Below, piece after piece: positions 49,886 to 61,024 of a stretch of DNA of 64,000 bases. Within the stretch, counting starts at the first letter, position 1; each line of letters opens with the position of its first letter. This DNA is from Nemania diffusa (Eukaryota > Ascomycota > Sordariomycetes > Xylariales > Xylariaceae). The stretch is from positions 558,001 through 622,000 of the forward strand of contig JBBPUQ010000011.1 of NCBI GenBank assembly GCA_038501195.1. Reading direction: 5' to 3'. The position numbers were made by a program, and so were the translations under genes. The notes beneath the pieces were generated by a model, which did not search any database, was not told the origin of the DNA, and saw only the letters and a program-made list of their open reading frames with translations.

Positions 49886-50998
49886 GCTTTATTCACTCGG
49901 TGAAGTGTTGAGTAGCTTACGACAAGAATAGAAGAGATAGCAGCAAGTATGCGCAAGTCACACACTCTCTGTCGCAAGCGTGCCATCACGGCCGCCTGAT
50001 GATATTTACAGCGGCATCACGACGGAGTCCCCGCGAGTAGTTGTCGCGTTCCGGTCAAGAAGCCCCGTAGTGGGTATAGGGATTGCCTATCGGCGTTCCG
50101 CGTGTGAGCTATTTGCGACATACCGAAATATGGTTATCGAAAGCTGCGATGTTTTAATGACGTTCTCTTGGCCTACATCATCTTAGGCTCCGATTACATC
50201 GCTGCGCGGTACGAGTAAGAAAGTGAAGCAAATGTGATGCTTACTTCGGGGACTGTCGGGGAAGATGCCGAAGGAAGACCACGGCCAATGAATTATCCAG
50301 TAAATTTATTATTAGAAACATCGGTTTCTGCCCCGTTTGACCGCCTGCCATTTGTCCCACTGGTTTATTTTCCATGTCGGCGACTGCTATTTCCTTGTAA
50401 TAATTCTTCGTTCTTCAACACATCGGGTTAATATTTACGCGCCGTCCTTGAGGTCAGAGCACATAAACTTTACGCGTTGTTTATTTTCTAGAATATAATT
50501 ATGTGCTTGTATCATATTACAACGTTGCCGAGACTTATAGTTCTTACCCAAACATTGTAGCGCCTTGTCTACGATTGAAAACAAGGCGCCTAAGCTTGTA
50601 TCACATGATATATTATATACTCGAGGCATTGTTTAAGAGCAAGGTGTAATAACTGCATTTTCTCACCTGTGAGTGGCCTTGGAAGTACTCTTGCATTGGC
50701 TTGCGACACGAGGCTGAGTCTCGAGATATGATATATCAGTGTTGGCTCGTGCTCTTCGTCAACATGCTGTTGTTTCATAGATGAACACGCTACCCTTCCT
50801 ATAATTAGGATGATATTTACTAAAGCCTCACATGTTAGTTATATTAGTGGCTTTGTCTATATATATGTGTCTGTCCTGATCTGGCGGAGGGCCGGGGATG
50901 TTCGAGAATAAATTCATTTATCTACTGAGCCCTATTAGGTTGAGCAGCCCAGATTCACAATTTATACCCCGATAAGTGCGTTGAAAATATTGTCTCAA
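49886..50998. promoter_or_regulatory. Divergent intergenic region, 1.1 kb
   Basis: It separates the regulator (minus) from the NB-ARC gene (plus) and must contain both promoters. There are no convincing frames. TATATATGTG-like words near 50,860-50,870 lie about 130 bp upstream of the NB-ARC start and could act as a TATA element. Confidence 0.35.
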
Positions 50999-52580
50999 AT
51001 GGCTAGGCAACGCGCGACCCGACCATTGGTGAAGTCGCGGGCCTCCTTAAAACAGAGAGACCGCGATACCAAGAGCATGCCCCCCCCCTCTCAGCCCACA
51101 AAGGCATCCTTTCCATGCCACACTCTTCCGGCAGCTAGGAACAATCTATTCTTCGGCCGAGAAGATATTCTAAACTTGCTACATTCATGGCTCACTCCCT
51201 TTCCTACTTGCGAGAGCCTTATGTCGGTCGTACTCACTGGCCTTGGCGGTGTTGGGAAGACCCAAATAGCCCTAGAGTATGCGTATCAAAGCCATGAAGT
51301 ATTCGACGCTATTTTCTGGATCTCCGCCGAAGATCCTTCCTCCATGTACCAGAGCTTTAGCCGCGCCGCCGTCGAGGCCCTCAAGCTTCCAAGCGCACGG
51401 CCCAATGCCCATGAAAAGAATAGGGTCTTGCTGCGGTCGTGGTTGCGAAACACACGTAAGCTCGAGAAAAAAATAACGAGGCGTCTTACTAATTCTGATC
51501 TCTATCTAGCTAAAACGTGGTTACTTGTCTTTGACAATGTAGACGACTATGCCATGCTCAAAAGGTTCTGGCCCACATCGGAAAGCGGTGCTATTATCGT
51601 GACAACCAGAGATACAGCCATCAAAGATACAGCCTTCCGTAAGGGCTTAGTTTCATCCATTGAAGAAGTTGGCGGGTTTGACGACGAGGAAGGGGCCGAA
51701 TTCCTGTTACACATGACCCTACGGACCGAATATGGTTGCGAGGAAGAAGAACTTGCAGCACACGAACTATCCCACCATTTAGGTGGCATGCCCCTTGGAA
51801 TTTGCCAGATTTCTCCCATCATTACTTCTAAGAACTTGACTTTCAAGAAATTTGAGGCCATGTATATGGAGGATGAGGATCACTTCCATAAACAGAGAGA
51901 AGTCGGGTGGGAAAGCCAAGGCTATGAACACGGCCTTCATACCGTATGGGAATCCGCCTTCGATAATCTAACAAAAGACGCCTGCAACTGTCTAGAGGTC
52001 ATAGCCTTTTTGAATAGCGATCTTATCTACCACGAACTTTTCAAGGACGCGAAAGTCGATGAGCTCCCAGAGAAGCTGTGTTTCTGCAGGGATAAACTAA
52101 GGTACGTGCTAGACCATCTCGCCGTTATCCGTGTTAACCAAATACAGTCTCAGCAATGCTGTCAGAGAGCTGTCTCGTCATGGTCTAGTGACAACCAGCA
52201 AATATCACATTCGGACTAATCCCCTGGTCCGGAGAAAATTCCAGGCAAGGGTAGAAAATGCCCAACTGCAGTTCGAAGCCGCTACCAAATTGATGGTAGA
52301 TAAGCAGCCTTATGGTCCTAGAATCAAAGACAAAGACAACGCTTCGATACTCGCTGCGTTTATTTTCCACGCGCGCCAAATTGTGACAAACGTCAAAACC
52401 TCATATTCAACATCGAAACCGCTCGAGATAATAGATACCCACTTCGATAATTTGGTGTGTGACTTACTCGAGTACCAAAACGATTCACCTCTATTAACGG
52501 ACCTAAATGATATTTTGGTAGCTTATAGGATGTTAAGTGGGAGGGAATACGTGCCCCTTTTCCAAACGGCGTTGGTTTAA
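50999..52580 (+). CDS. Short NB-ARC (NLR-like) STAND protein
   Basis: Three exons (50999-51455, 51510-52101, 52148-52580), joined across clear introns with TACTAAT and GTTAACC branch-like sites, give 493 aa. The frame reads FFGRED, P-loop GLGGVGKTQIALEYAY (81-96), a kinase-2 stretch KTWLLVFDNVDD, an RNBS-B-like SGAIIVTTRD, HHLGGMPLGI as the GLPL motif, then a winged-helix part LSNAVRELSRHGLVT. After that only about 130 residues follow: no WD, ankyrin or TPR repeats. The N-terminus before the NB domain is about 50 basic residues with no HeLo, PFD or patatin effector domain. It is therefore a minimal NB-ARC protein. NLR-like proteins in fungi act in non-self recognition and programmed cell death; a function here is inference. 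Only TTG precedes the chosen ATG. An upstream exon is possible but not seen. Confidence 0.85.
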
Positions 52581-53700
52581 TGACCCTCGAACCTGGCATT
52601 TGTCCGCGAAAAACGGGACACGCTGGAACTAGAGTGTTTCCTAGGTCACTCTGGTGAGTTTTTCGTTACTCTGTTGCATGGATTGTATAATAGTGTTATA
52701 GTAATGAGACGGTGTGCGCAACACTGTTGCAAGGGGGTCGAGTTGATTAGGTCATCAAGACCCTAAATTTTTCATTTTTCTATTTATTAGCTAGCAAGGA
52801 GGCAGTTCTCTATTAGGGATATATATGGCACGAGAGAGGTCGATGCCTTCGGCATCGACTGACTAGGTCATCGCGCAGTATTTACAGTAGTTTTGCTACA
52901 CCAATATTATTTCGATTGCCTTACTAGACTACTGTCTTCACTGCCTCAAATCTCTATAAGTGATTTTCATGGCTGTGGCCAATCCTCTAGAGTGCGTTGT
53001 GTGTATATTGCACGCTTCGTTTCAGTAACTGTATGACTAGTTTTTGTCATCTAGTCGAACTTAGCGTCAAGTATACAAGTACGCCTGCTTCTTGTAAAAT
53101 ATTACACTACGGAGAAGGCCTCTAGCATATAGTTATGACAATATGATTAGATATGACGAAGGTGGAAAACCAATAAGCATAGTAGTTGAAAAGGAGTTTG
53201 TATCTCGGCAAGGGCTGTCGCGAAACAGAAGTAAAGTGTTAGATTGCTATACTACTTCTTACTTGCTGTCAGGTGATGAAGTAACAGGACCCTATAGGGT
53301 AGTTATGTCTATGGATTTGGCTATATATAAGGGACCTTCGGTCTCCCTTATAGATTTAGGACGTCAGGAATCAATGAATCTATTTACTCCGTGACCCCCT
53401 CCTCTGACACATGCTGAAGATTGGACCCGCAGCATGAACCTCGGCACCAGAGTAAATCAATCGCTCAAGTCACTCACAAAGCCATTTCATCTAGAAAAAA
53501 CAACAAGACGATCATGAAAACCATTAAGCATTAACCACCAAAACGCCACCCATAAACCCTCTAACAATGCTATATCCACCCATCCAAGCCACCACCCAAA
53601 GACCCCCTATCCCCCCAACCAGCAGGAGGCTTATTTTAATCCAATATACACACACATATATATATACTCGAAGTAACACCCTCACTTAACCCCGCTGTTT
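52581..53700. other. Intergenic 1.1-kb stretch with hairpins
   Basis: No convincing gene. An 83-codon frame at 53143-53394 has no recognisable motif; its middle translates a GGGACC-TTCG-GTCTCCC hairpin. A strong hairpin lies at 52839-52859 (separate entry). TAGGTCATC occurs at 52,749 and again at 52,864. The last 300 bases are Cys/Pro-codon-poor, A/C-rich sequence of the 3' region of the secreted protein gene. Confidence 0.4.
52839..52859. other. Hairpin with CUUCGG-type tetraloop
   Basis: GTCGATGCC, TTC, GGCATCGAC gives a 9-bp perfect stem, or 8 bp closed by C(UUCG)G, one of the most stable RNA tetraloops. No T run follows on either strand, and RNA polymerase II genes do not use such terminators, so its role is unknown. 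Confidence 0.5.
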
Positions 53701-54357
53701 CTACTTCGCAAGCGTGCCGACGAACCCACACTCCCTCGCGTCCTGCGGCGACTCAACAACCGCCCTCGCCGCACACGCGCCCCCCGTCGCGCAGCACGTA
53801 GACGCGCAATCGGCATCACTCAGGCACTGCCCCGTAATGAACTGCGTGCCGCTGCCCGTGCCGACATTCGCCGCGCCGGGGGCATTAGGGTCCACCGTGA
53901 CCGTGCCCGAGTTGCCGCTGCTGCTGCTGCTGTCACTACCACTGCTAGCAGACGTGGCGGCCGGCGCCGCCGCGGCGGCGCTAGTGGACGCGGCGGGGGT
54001 TGTGGCAGTAGCGTCGTCATCGCCAAACCCGCACCCGGTCTTGCCCGCCTGGAAGTCGGCGGCGAGACCCGAGCAGAGGCCGATGCTGCCGAAGGTGGCG
54101 CAGCACGCCGTGTCGAGCGCGCAGTCGTTCGAGTTGATGCACTGCCCGCCGATGAACTGGCCGTGCGCTTGGTTGCCTACGAGGCCGGTGAGGGCCGGGT
54201 CGGGTAGGGCGGGGAGCGGGGCGGGGATTGCGGTGGCGGTCATGGTGACTGTGTTCGCAAAGCGTGTTAGCCAGGCTGTGGGAGGGAGGGAGGTGCTGGG
54301 GTAGGTGTGGGTTGACTTACAGGCCAGGATGGCGGCGGAAGTGGAGAATCGGACCAT
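53701..54357 (-). CDS. Small secreted cysteine-rich protein (BAS-type, effector-like)
   Basis: Two exons (54357-54321 and 54248-53701) across a 72-nt intron give 194 aa. Splicing creates a typical signal peptide, MVRFSTSAAILAFTMTATAI, which the unspliced frame lacks. The mature part has two related modules. The first has QFIGGQCINSNDCALDTACC and a later CGFG; the second has QFITGQCLSDADCASTCC and a later ECGFVG. Each begins with the same G-Q-C-x5-D-C pattern and a CC pair. A Ser/Ala/Thr-rich linker of about 60 residues joins them and is a likely O-glycosylation site. This Cys pattern recalls biotrophy-associated secreted proteins of plant-associated fungi. Role unknown. A TATATAAG box lies 157 bp upstream (54514-54521, minus). 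Confidence 0.82.
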   Translation of the reverse strand: MVRFSTSAAILACKSTHTYPSTSLPPTAWLTRFANTVTMTATAIPAPLPALPDPALTGLVGNQAHGQFIGGQCINSNDCALDTACCATFGSIGLCSGLAADFQAGKTGCGFGDDDATATTPAASTSAAAAAPAATSASSGSDSSSSSGNSGTVTVDPNAPGAANVGTGSGTQFITGQCLSDADCASTCCATGGACAARAVVESPQDARECGFVGTLAK

Positions 54358-56849
54358 CTTGGCGGTATTAGGTAGATTAAAATTTCGTTATTGAGGTAGA
54401 GAATTAAGTTGCGCTGCGTTGAATGCGAGAGATCCTGCTCTTAATGATATCGGACTGTGATGCTGGTGATAATGCGAATGATGAACCCGGAAAGAACAGG
54501 GCCATCTCCCCATCTTATATATCAGCTGGAACACCATCTGTATCTGAATAAAACACAATGGCAATGTTCATTCTAGAATTGTTAAGCTCATTAACCCCCG
54601 GAAAGTGAGGTCCGAGAGGCTCAGTTGCGTGAGCCTCTGACGCCCCGTGTTTGAGGTGTTGGTGTGTCCCATCTCCTTGCAAGGGGGGGGGCCGCTGCTA
54701 AACTCTTGTTGGGATGCTATAGCCTGTGACCAATTACATCACTTACCAGAACCCATTTTTAGTAATTCTTTTCTGAGCTTGGCATCTTGGAGGTCTGTGT
54801 TGTTGGTGCCAGTGCAGCGGAATTGAAGTCCTATCCCGTTGAGTTGGGACGTAGTCCACATAGATGCTATACTGAGAGAGGCGTCGCAAAGAGTTAGTAG
54901 CGAAGCACTACGGGCTCATATCTACTAATACTAGAAAAGCGAGGTAGCATTCACTAGAATGTTTTGGTAAACGACCTAACTGTCGGCACTTGATTGCCGC
55001 GTATGCATGCGCCTGTACACATTATTATTAGACACCCGCTATAGCATGTTCGGACAGTTTCCTGGATCCCCAGATTTACGAAACGGTTATGGGGACGCCA
55101 GGCTGACTGATTGATCCATGGATTCGTGCGGTCTGTCTGCGGGAGATCTACCGATCACTGGTAACCGCCCTTCTTCCCCCTGAGTAGAGAATGAAGCACA
55201 ATGATCGGCACCATGCACGACATTATGAGGGAGTTGAACCGAGATGGTGTTGAATAGGGGCTCAAAGGCTGAATTTCGAACCCCTCGAGGAGCTCGTTGC
55301 CGTTTTCACTAATATGTTGGAGCGGGCGCCGAGCACCGCGCCGCCTCCGCTACGGAGCTGGGATGAAAGTGGCCCGCTTCCTTCCGAAGCTGAAAGTTCA
55401 GGCGAACGAAGATAGCTTTATCAAATTGTAGTGCACCTCGAAGTGAAGAGGGGTAGTAAAGCATAAATCTGGTGTTTGGATGAACTGGAAACAGAAGGTC
55501 AAAAGATGCCGGGGTGAAATCTGCCTTGTCATTAACCCCATGCTTATGCCAGTGCTAATAAGGCTAATATGATTCGCAAGCGTTCCGAAACGTGATGAGC
55601 GCTAGATGCGACAGTTGACAGCATAGAGAGGAAGGTATAAACAGATGCACACGACTGTCCAAACACCATGAAAATCCCATGAAAACATGTTTTTCTGGGC
55701 TTTATGACGCGGCGAGAGACGAGTGGGGGAATATAAGCAGAGTGAAAGCGCATCGGGAGATCTGTCGCACTAGGACATTTAGGATGCGTCTGAAACTCCA
55801 CGATGGTATTTGCGGACTAAAGTGCTGACTGCCTAGATCTCTACGCCGCGTCGCAGCTTACGTACTAGAAATGCAGCAGAGAAAACGCCGCACTTGTGCT
55901 ACCTTCTTCCCTCTAATAACAGTCGGCGGCGTCTTGTGTGAGATGACTTGGCGCTTGAGAATTCTTGGAGCAGAAGCCTACGCCCGTTTCACGTACTGAG
56001 AAACTACTTCAACACGCTTCGTATCAAGGTCGGATCATCACGATCCTCTGCTCCTCTCTCTCTGCGAAATGAGTTTGGTTTCGGCCGTGTAGAAATTGCA
56101 TCCACTCATTCCTACGAGCATGTTGTCATGTCCTTATGCCCAGTCAAGTCAAGTCCACTGTGGTTAATAGCCACCTGACAATATACTGAGGACAGGAAAG
56201 TAAAAAGAAAATCACTCCATAGCGCAGAGTGATAGGCGTATGTTAGGGCCTCTAAATGAGGCATGCAAATACACATCACAACAGTTGCACATGATCAAAC
56301 TCGAAATGTAGATCTCAGAATGAAACGGCATCGAGACGGTGAAAAAGAACTCGATGCCGAGATTAACGAAGGATCTCTTTCCTCTAGAAGCGTCCAAAAC
56401 GACAAAAAGCCGTCAGTGACCTTGCGCGATGCCAAACGAAGCAGGACATCGCCAGCCGAACGCCCCGACTATCTGAGGAAAGAAGAAGGAAAAAAGAGAG
56501 GATTAAGCGAGCAGCGGAGATGCACGATCGGTTTTGCAGACCTGCGCCGATGACGCACAGACCACTTTATCTGACACTAGCACGTGATCACAATGTAGGT
56601 ACCTAGGTAGTGGTTGCTATTAGCTGAGTCCCGATTGGCTGACTGGGACCTCGGGAAACAGCCGGCTGGCGGCGCCCATTTCGGAATGGATCCAAGCAGC
56701 CATGAACGCATCGAGATAAACCTCAATTCAATCCAAGCAGTCACCATTCCACGAAAGCGAAGCGCACCAACGCCACAGCGCCGCCGCAAGCTCAACTTCG
56801 CTTCCAGCATCGAAATATCCTCTACTCGATCGACCAGAGACTCGTCACC
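54358..56849. other. Gene-free stretch of 2.5 kb
   Basis: It contains the promoter of the secreted protein gene on the left and that of SDHC on the right. A coding-like patch at about 55,278-55,412 (plus strand, EPLEELVAVFTNMLER then PLPSEAESS) follows a second patch at 55,210-55,253 (MHDIMRELNRDGVE) but stops and missing joins prevent a gene model. A 96-codon basic frame at 56263-56553 has no known motif and was left out. A run of nine or ten G lies near 54,684. Confidence 0.4.
54514..54521 (-). promoter_or_regulatory. TATA box of the secreted cysteine-rich protein gene
   Basis: TATATAAG on the minus strand, 157 bp upstream of the ATG at 54357, a usual distance for a regulated fungal promoter. 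Confidence 0.45.
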
Positions 56850-57608
56850 ATGAGCGCACAGAGAGTTGGTATCAGGGCGCTGCAGCAAGGTATGCGAGCT
56901 TTTGGTGCATGGCATGCATATTCTATGAAGACCTCGGTTGGAGGATCCCCTGCCTGGATATCCATGGCAAATTAAAGCACGAGAAAAACATACACAAAGG
57001 AAAACACCACCAACTAACACCCGGCCTCTCAGTTGCACGACCCAATGCCTTCACCAAGACCATCCCGCGAGTAATGCTCGCGAGCCTCCAAGCCCGGTAT
57101 GCCTCCCTCTCCCTCCTCCCTCCCCCTCCTCACCATCCTCACCTCACTAACCCTCCCCAGCCCAGCCTCAACAACCCCCCTCACCCCCCCCCCCGAAGCG
57201 CAAACCCTCCTCGCCACCCAACGTCTCGCCCGCCCCGTCTCCCCGCACCTCTCAGCCTACGACTACAAGCAGACCTGGTTCTCGGCCTCGGTGTGGACGC
57301 GCATCACAGGCGGCGGCTTCACCGCCGCGCTCTACGTCTTCTCGCTCTCGTACCTCGCCGCGCCCCTGACCGGCTGGCACCTCGAGTCCGGCTCTCTCGT
57401 CGCCGCCGCCGCCGCCCTGCCCGTGGCCGTCAAGGCCGGGGCGAAGCTGCTCGTGGCCTGGCCGTTCATGTTCCACCTTTTCAACGGCTCGCGCCATCTC
57501 GTCTGGGACTTCGCCAAGGGGTTCGGCAAGCCGGTTATTCATGCGGGGAATTGGGGGATTTGGGGGGCGAGTCTTGTGAGTGCGTTGGGTATTACGTTGT
57601 TCGTTTAG
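56850..57608 (+). CDS. SDHC: Succinate dehydrogenase cytochrome b subunit (SDHC), divergent form
   Basis: Three exons (56850-56889, 57033-57096, 57161-57608) give 183 aa, normal for the family. The protein anchors complex II in the inner mitochondrial membrane and helps form the haem b and ubiquinone sites. Visible are a mitochondrial-type presequence (MSAQRVGIRALQQV, Arg-containing, no early acids), RPVSPHLSAY (59-68), Ser78 and Arg82 at the quinone-site positions in SVWTRITG, three hydrophobic helices, and FHLFNGSRHLVWD with the likely haem ligand His140. The stretch DYKQTWFSASVWTR departs from the usual fungal YxPQ-type sequence and SLNRITG, so this may be a paralog rather than the standard SDHC. 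Exon 3 has an 11-C run (57184-57194). It is convergent with TAF6. Confidence 0.88.
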
Positions 57609-58185
57609 GCGGGGAGGGGAACGGAATAAACGAAAGAAAGAAAGGGAGGGAAGGGCAGGGCAGTTCATAATGTATATAAAAGTTAGGAAACCTACGACGC
57701 GACTGAATGTTGCAACGAGGGGGTGAAGAGTGACGAGTGTGCGTAACGGTGTGTCTGTATTAGCTTAAGAGCTACAAGCCGGCACCTGTTGGGTACATTT
57801 CACAGGAGATGGAGATAAGGAGATGCCTCATGCATGAATACAACACTTGTACATTTCTTCTGTGCCAAGTCATGTTCTGATACATTTTCATGTTCTAATT
57901 CGCCGCTTCCATCTGAGGGCATCCGTATAGTCTGTGCAGAGGCCCCTAATTGGAAGATCAACCTTTTTCTTTCTACCAATTTCTTTTAAATCCCAACCAA
58001 ACGCCATCCATAGAACTTGAAGGGGTATTGACCAAACGCCGCCTGTCTCCGAAGACCAAATACACAGTGTCATATTCTCGCCCACCTCTTGTCTCTCTGA
58101 CTCCACCATCCGTTTCCTACAAAAACATAAATAGTCCATCCAAATTAGTAGATGCAGTGCAGCAAGTATTAATGAACGACTGGTG
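57609..58185. other. Convergent 3' region between SDHC and TAF6
   Basis: 577 bp holding both 3' ends; no gene. The short frames here are antisense to or downstream of TAF6 and show no motif. AATAAA-like signals are weak (GGAATAAACG at about 57,620). Confidence 0.5.
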
Positions 58186-59686
58186 CTACTGGAAGTTCAT
58201 GGCATCGAGCACAGCCTGGTTAACTTGATGGTTGGAAAGTCGGATAACCCGCTCCCCGACAATGTCCCCGAGGAAGTCCTTCACTTGACTCTCTTGGCGA
58301 TCGTTCATTTCCCCATTCACGCCGTCCATCATCATATCCTCGTCCGAGAGAGCCTGGATCGCTTTCAAGATACCACCAACCACCATCTCAAAGTCGAGGC
58401 GACTAGCCTCTCCCTTCTCTCGCAGGGGGAGTAGCATCGTCGAGTCAAATGACTTGAGGTTAGACAGTACGAGAACTTTGATGGCTTCAGGTCCACCGGC
58501 GGCGAGGATGCCGAGGATCGCCCCGTACCAGACTTGCGAAGGCATGCTAGGATTCAAGAATGCCTTGAGACAAGATCGAGTAAGTTTAGGGCGCAGTAGT
58601 TTGTTTGAGCTACAGTACTTGTTCGCGATCTGCCCGATGAGTGAGGCTGCGACCTCGCGAAGTTGGTATTGCTCTTTGACCGCGTCACTCCCGCTCTCCG
58701 ATCCTAGTCGTCGGCCCAGTAGGCAAGTCAAAACCGGGGCACACAGAGAGCTGGCGTAGGGGTCGACAAATATATGCTCGTTTGAAATTAAGGCATTTGT
58801 GAGCTCCATCATCTGCCGCAAGACGAAGAGATCGTCAAGGTAGTGTGTGACTTGATTGGATATGAAATTGACGTAATAGGGCATGAGCTGGTGAGTGCCT
58901 GGTTCAGCAACAACAGCTGCCAGAGCGGCTTGGCGTAGCCGGTGAACCTCTGGGTCGGGATTGTCGTCTAACAAGGCGGCTTGAACTTTCTCAAAGAAGA
59001 GTATTTGTTCTTGGGAGACAGCGTGCTTAACAGCTGGTCGGAAGTTAGGACTGTCATGTCCAGAGAGAGCGGCAAGAGCAGGGTTAGCACCAGGGCCTTT
59101 GGGTAGAAGGTCTTGCGTCCGCGCCTCTGTAGATGTTGGATTTTGTGGAACAGTCGGCTGAACACCTTCGATAGCTAGCCAATGAACTAGAGAAGATAGA
59201 ATAATTAGTAGCTGGCTAATTGGGATGATGGCCCCATTATCACGGATACTTACTTGTATAGTTTGCATCCCGAGAAACTTTGGGCAACGCGCCATTAATG
59301 ACACGCTCGAAGTCAGCTTCCTCATCATCAATATAGAAAAAGGGCTGACCCATAGTGGCTTCTCCATATCGCAGTGGTTTCGTCGCATCGTATCCGTAAA
59401 GTGGTTCAACATCCAGTACTCGCAACGCTAGAGAAATGTCCTTGACAGTCATCGAGGTGCGCTTCCCAAGACGCATGAAACGAACGGCCTCTGCGATAAC
59501 CTGTCCAATACGGTACTCTACATCTTGTGATAGTGTACGTAATGCTTCATCGCTAAAGGTTGCGATCCCAACGGACTCAGCGACGTCTCTAACGTTTTCG
59601 GGGTTCCAAAGTAGTCGCTGTTCATTCGACCCTGCCTTGTTGCCGGCATCCTGGGGAGGAGCACGTGTATCTCGTGCAGTCGACAT
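58186..59686 (-). CDS. TAF6: TFIID/SAGA-type subunit TAF6
   Basis: Two exons (59686-59254 and 59186-58186) across a 67-nt intron give 477 aa. This is a histone-fold subunit that pairs with TAF9 within TFIID and SAGA-type complexes in the nucleus. The N-terminus [15 protein letters not shown] starts the TAF (H4-like) histone fold, ending with [15 protein letters not shown]; the linker [21 protein letters not shown] is typical. The splice restores the conserved [16 protein letters not shown], followed by [16 protein letters not shown] and the HEAT-repeat C-terminal domain ([81 protein letters not shown]). The ATG at 59686 is the first real ATG in frame; only TTG lies upstream. Confidence 0.95.
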
Positions 59687-59968
59687 TGTATGTGGGAAAT
59701 GAGCGGAGAGTGGATGGGAGCACGGTGAAAGTCGATATCGCACTCTCAAGATATCGTGAGAAACGATCTACACTTCTCGTTAGAATTTAGGACCGAGGAA
59801 GCTCTTAGGCGCAAGAGACTTTCAAGTCAGGTAGCTTACAGTACGGTGCGCAAAAATCGAACCTAACAAACTATCTCGGTACGTCACTGATGCAATCGCC
59901 TATTGCCAAAGATAGAGTACAACGAGTAATGTTCTCGAGGATTATAGGGCCCAAGTCCAGCTACTCTT

Positions 59969-60244
59969 ATGACCGAAGAAGCAGGACCTAGAGGCAGGTT
60001 AGAGATAGGCCTAGTGCCTAAATATCGATCGGAGGAGTTGGAAGGGCCCGTCTCGGAGACAGACTATGTGGCGAGAAGGATTCGAAACCAGGGAGGACAG
60101 GGCGCTCGAGCTGCTCGCGGGTCACCAGCGCTGTTGAATGGTAGTTTTACGCGCAAAAAATCGAAAGCCGAAGTTGGAATTGATGAAAAGTTCCTTGCGA
60201 ACCAGGTCCAAGAGGAGAAGCTTTCCCCAAAGGCAGTGAAGTGA
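59969..60244 (+). CDS. Small hypothetical ORF (91 aa)
   Basis: An ATG-started frame of 91 codons, hydrophilic with many charged residues (about equal Lys/Arg and Asp/Glu), ending FLANQVQEEKLSPKAVK. No signal peptide, membrane segment or motif is recognisable. It lies in a 1.3-kb gap between divergent genes TAF6 and the APH-like kinase, in ordinary-composition sequence. It could be a real small gene, a terminal exon, or chance. Confidence 0.3.
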   Translation: MTEEAGPRGRLEIGLVPKYRSEELEGPVSETDYVARRIRNQGGQGARAARGSPALLNGSFTRKKSKAEVGIDEKFLANQVQEEKLSPKAVK

Positions 60245-61024
60245 TTGGCGTAATAGGTGCGGGAGTGCAAAAGTCCACGGCGTGGTCTTCGGCGCTTTCT
60301 ATACTCCAAATAATAGGAGAAGGGTAGAAGAGTAGGTATACACCTGCCGCCAGAAGTTGATGTTGGTTGTTGATCACGAAATGATCAGGTACCAGGAGCC
60401 CAGTTGGTTAGTTTGCTGCGGAAAGGTAAGTCCTTAGGTAGGTAGGCGCTACCTATTAGCCTGGTCGAGTACTACAGTGGCCCACAGCTCTTACTGGGTC
60501 AGAACCTACCTAATACACTTAACCTTTATATCCCTTGATTTCATCAACTTTTCAGCTTTCAACGCGGTTTATTCAGCGAAAACAGATATTATATAATTGA
60601 ATAAAATTAAATAAAATATCTCTTTCAATTGTACATTCAACAAGTCTAGCTATATATAAATAGCTACACTATTAGGTATGATTCTAATATGAGCATATAT
60701 TAGATTATATAGATAATATGCACTAAAACACTTGTTTGCCGCTAAAAAACAGCAGCCCAATATGATAAGCTAAGCCTATAAAGATGTGTATTAAGCCTTT
60801 TTCAATTAAGTCGGGTCAGTCTAGGTCCAGTCTAGGCTAGATTAGGTCAATTAGGTAGAGTCGGGCCAGGTTTGGTTTAAGGCATTAAGTGCATACCTGG
60901 TTATGACCCAGTAACAGCTGTAAGACACCGTATTTAGCAGACCCTGAGAAAACCTTGAGGCATTCTTTTTACTGCAAGTTTTACGGTTCACGACTCAAGA
61001 TTTTCGACCAGATAAGTACTTGAC
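60245..61024. other. Intergenic 780 bp with a short GGTCA-type array
   Basis: A/T-rich at 60,560-60,800. At about 60,808-60,876 there is a degenerate array of GGTCAGTCTAGGTCCAGTC-like words, related to the arrays near 34,900 and 63,500. The right end serves as promoter of the APH-like gene. Confidence 0.5.

Noticed and set aside
53714..54304. 196-codon plus-strand frame over the secreted protein gene
   Set aside because: Antisense shadow; the minus strand has a signal peptide, paired Cys modules and a proper intron.
56577..57038. 153-codon minus-strand frame upstream of SDHC
   Set aside because: It overlaps SDHC exon 1 and intron 1 on the other strand, with no motif and no codon bias.
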